Below, one piece after another: positions 5,708 to 5,725 of a DNA stretch of 5,725 nt. A program made the position numbers and the translations under genes. Position 1 is the stretch's first letter. Every line of letters starts with the position of its first letter. This stretch comes from Gaiella sp051003695. Its GTDB lineage: Bacteria; Actinomycetota; Thermoleophilia; Gaiellales; Gaiellaceae. The stretch lies in NCBI GenBank assembly GCA_051003695.1, contig JBPCLB010000199.1, positions 1 through 5,725 on the forward strand, in the 5' to 3' direction. A model generated the notes under the pieces. It made no database searches, had not been told where the DNA came from, and worked only from the letters and a program-made list of their open reading frames with translations.

Positions 5708-5725
5708 AGCCCAGCCTGAGGACGC

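Noticed and set aside
4544..5719. Plus-strand ORF of 391 codons opposite the enolase-like gene
   Set aside because: It is the antisense shadow of a full-length enolase homologue; its translation is rich in Arg, His, Gly and Asp with no recognisable domain.
1..5725. CRISPR arrays, tRNA or rRNA genes, insertion-sequence ends, phage attachment sites
   Set aside because: I saw no regularly spaced repeats, cloverleaf-type sequence, transposase fragment or matched terminal inverted repeats on either strand.

Overview
The window is high-GC DNA whose intact genes have strongly G/C-biased third codon positions. This base use, together with the DUF1801 protein, the DUF5615 and RHH/Doc toxin-antitoxin pieces, the methyltransferase fragment and the fatty-acid genes, suggests an actinobacterium, perhaps of the Thermoleophilia (Solirubrobacterales/Gaiellales) kind. 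That placement is inference; there is no rRNA or other marker gene here.

Layout. At 1-288 (+) lies the 3' part of a DUF1801-family gene. From about 300 to 1560 the DNA is accessory and decayed. It holds a hypothetical gene without a convincing start (465-830, open frame back to 303), a C-terminally shortened DUF5615 PIN-like toxin (834-1037, +), a stretch without a recognisable gene (1038-1192), and on the minus strand a Fic/Doc toxin relic (about 1193-1300) preceded by a frameshifted ribbon-helix-helix antitoxin relic (about 1317-1520). From 1562 to the right edge everything intact is on the minus strand. In transcription order these are a divergent enolase paralogue (5707-4403), a 389-nt spacer holding gene scraps, an AlkK-type fatty acyl-CoA ligase with a perfect AGGAGG ribosome site (4013-2382), and, 34 nt downstream, an ECHDC3-like crotonase (2347-1562).

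How they work together. The ligase and the crotonase very probably form one operon: the ligase makes acyl-CoA from a free carboxylic acid and the crotonase-fold protein acts on an acyl-CoA. The crotonase lacks both classical hydratase glutamates, so it need not be a hydratase. The enolase-like protein keeps most of the enolase active site but has Ala where His373 (yeast numbering) belongs and Asp where Glu168 belongs. It is therefore more likely a paralogue of altered or reduced activity than the housekeeping glycolytic enzyme. I see no sign that it is functionally linked to the acyl-CoA pair.

The most interesting points are the His-less enolase, the cluster of decayed toxin-antitoxin remnants, and a methyltransferase N-terminus stranded in frame directly upstream of the ligase. 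I found no convincing novel multi-gene system.
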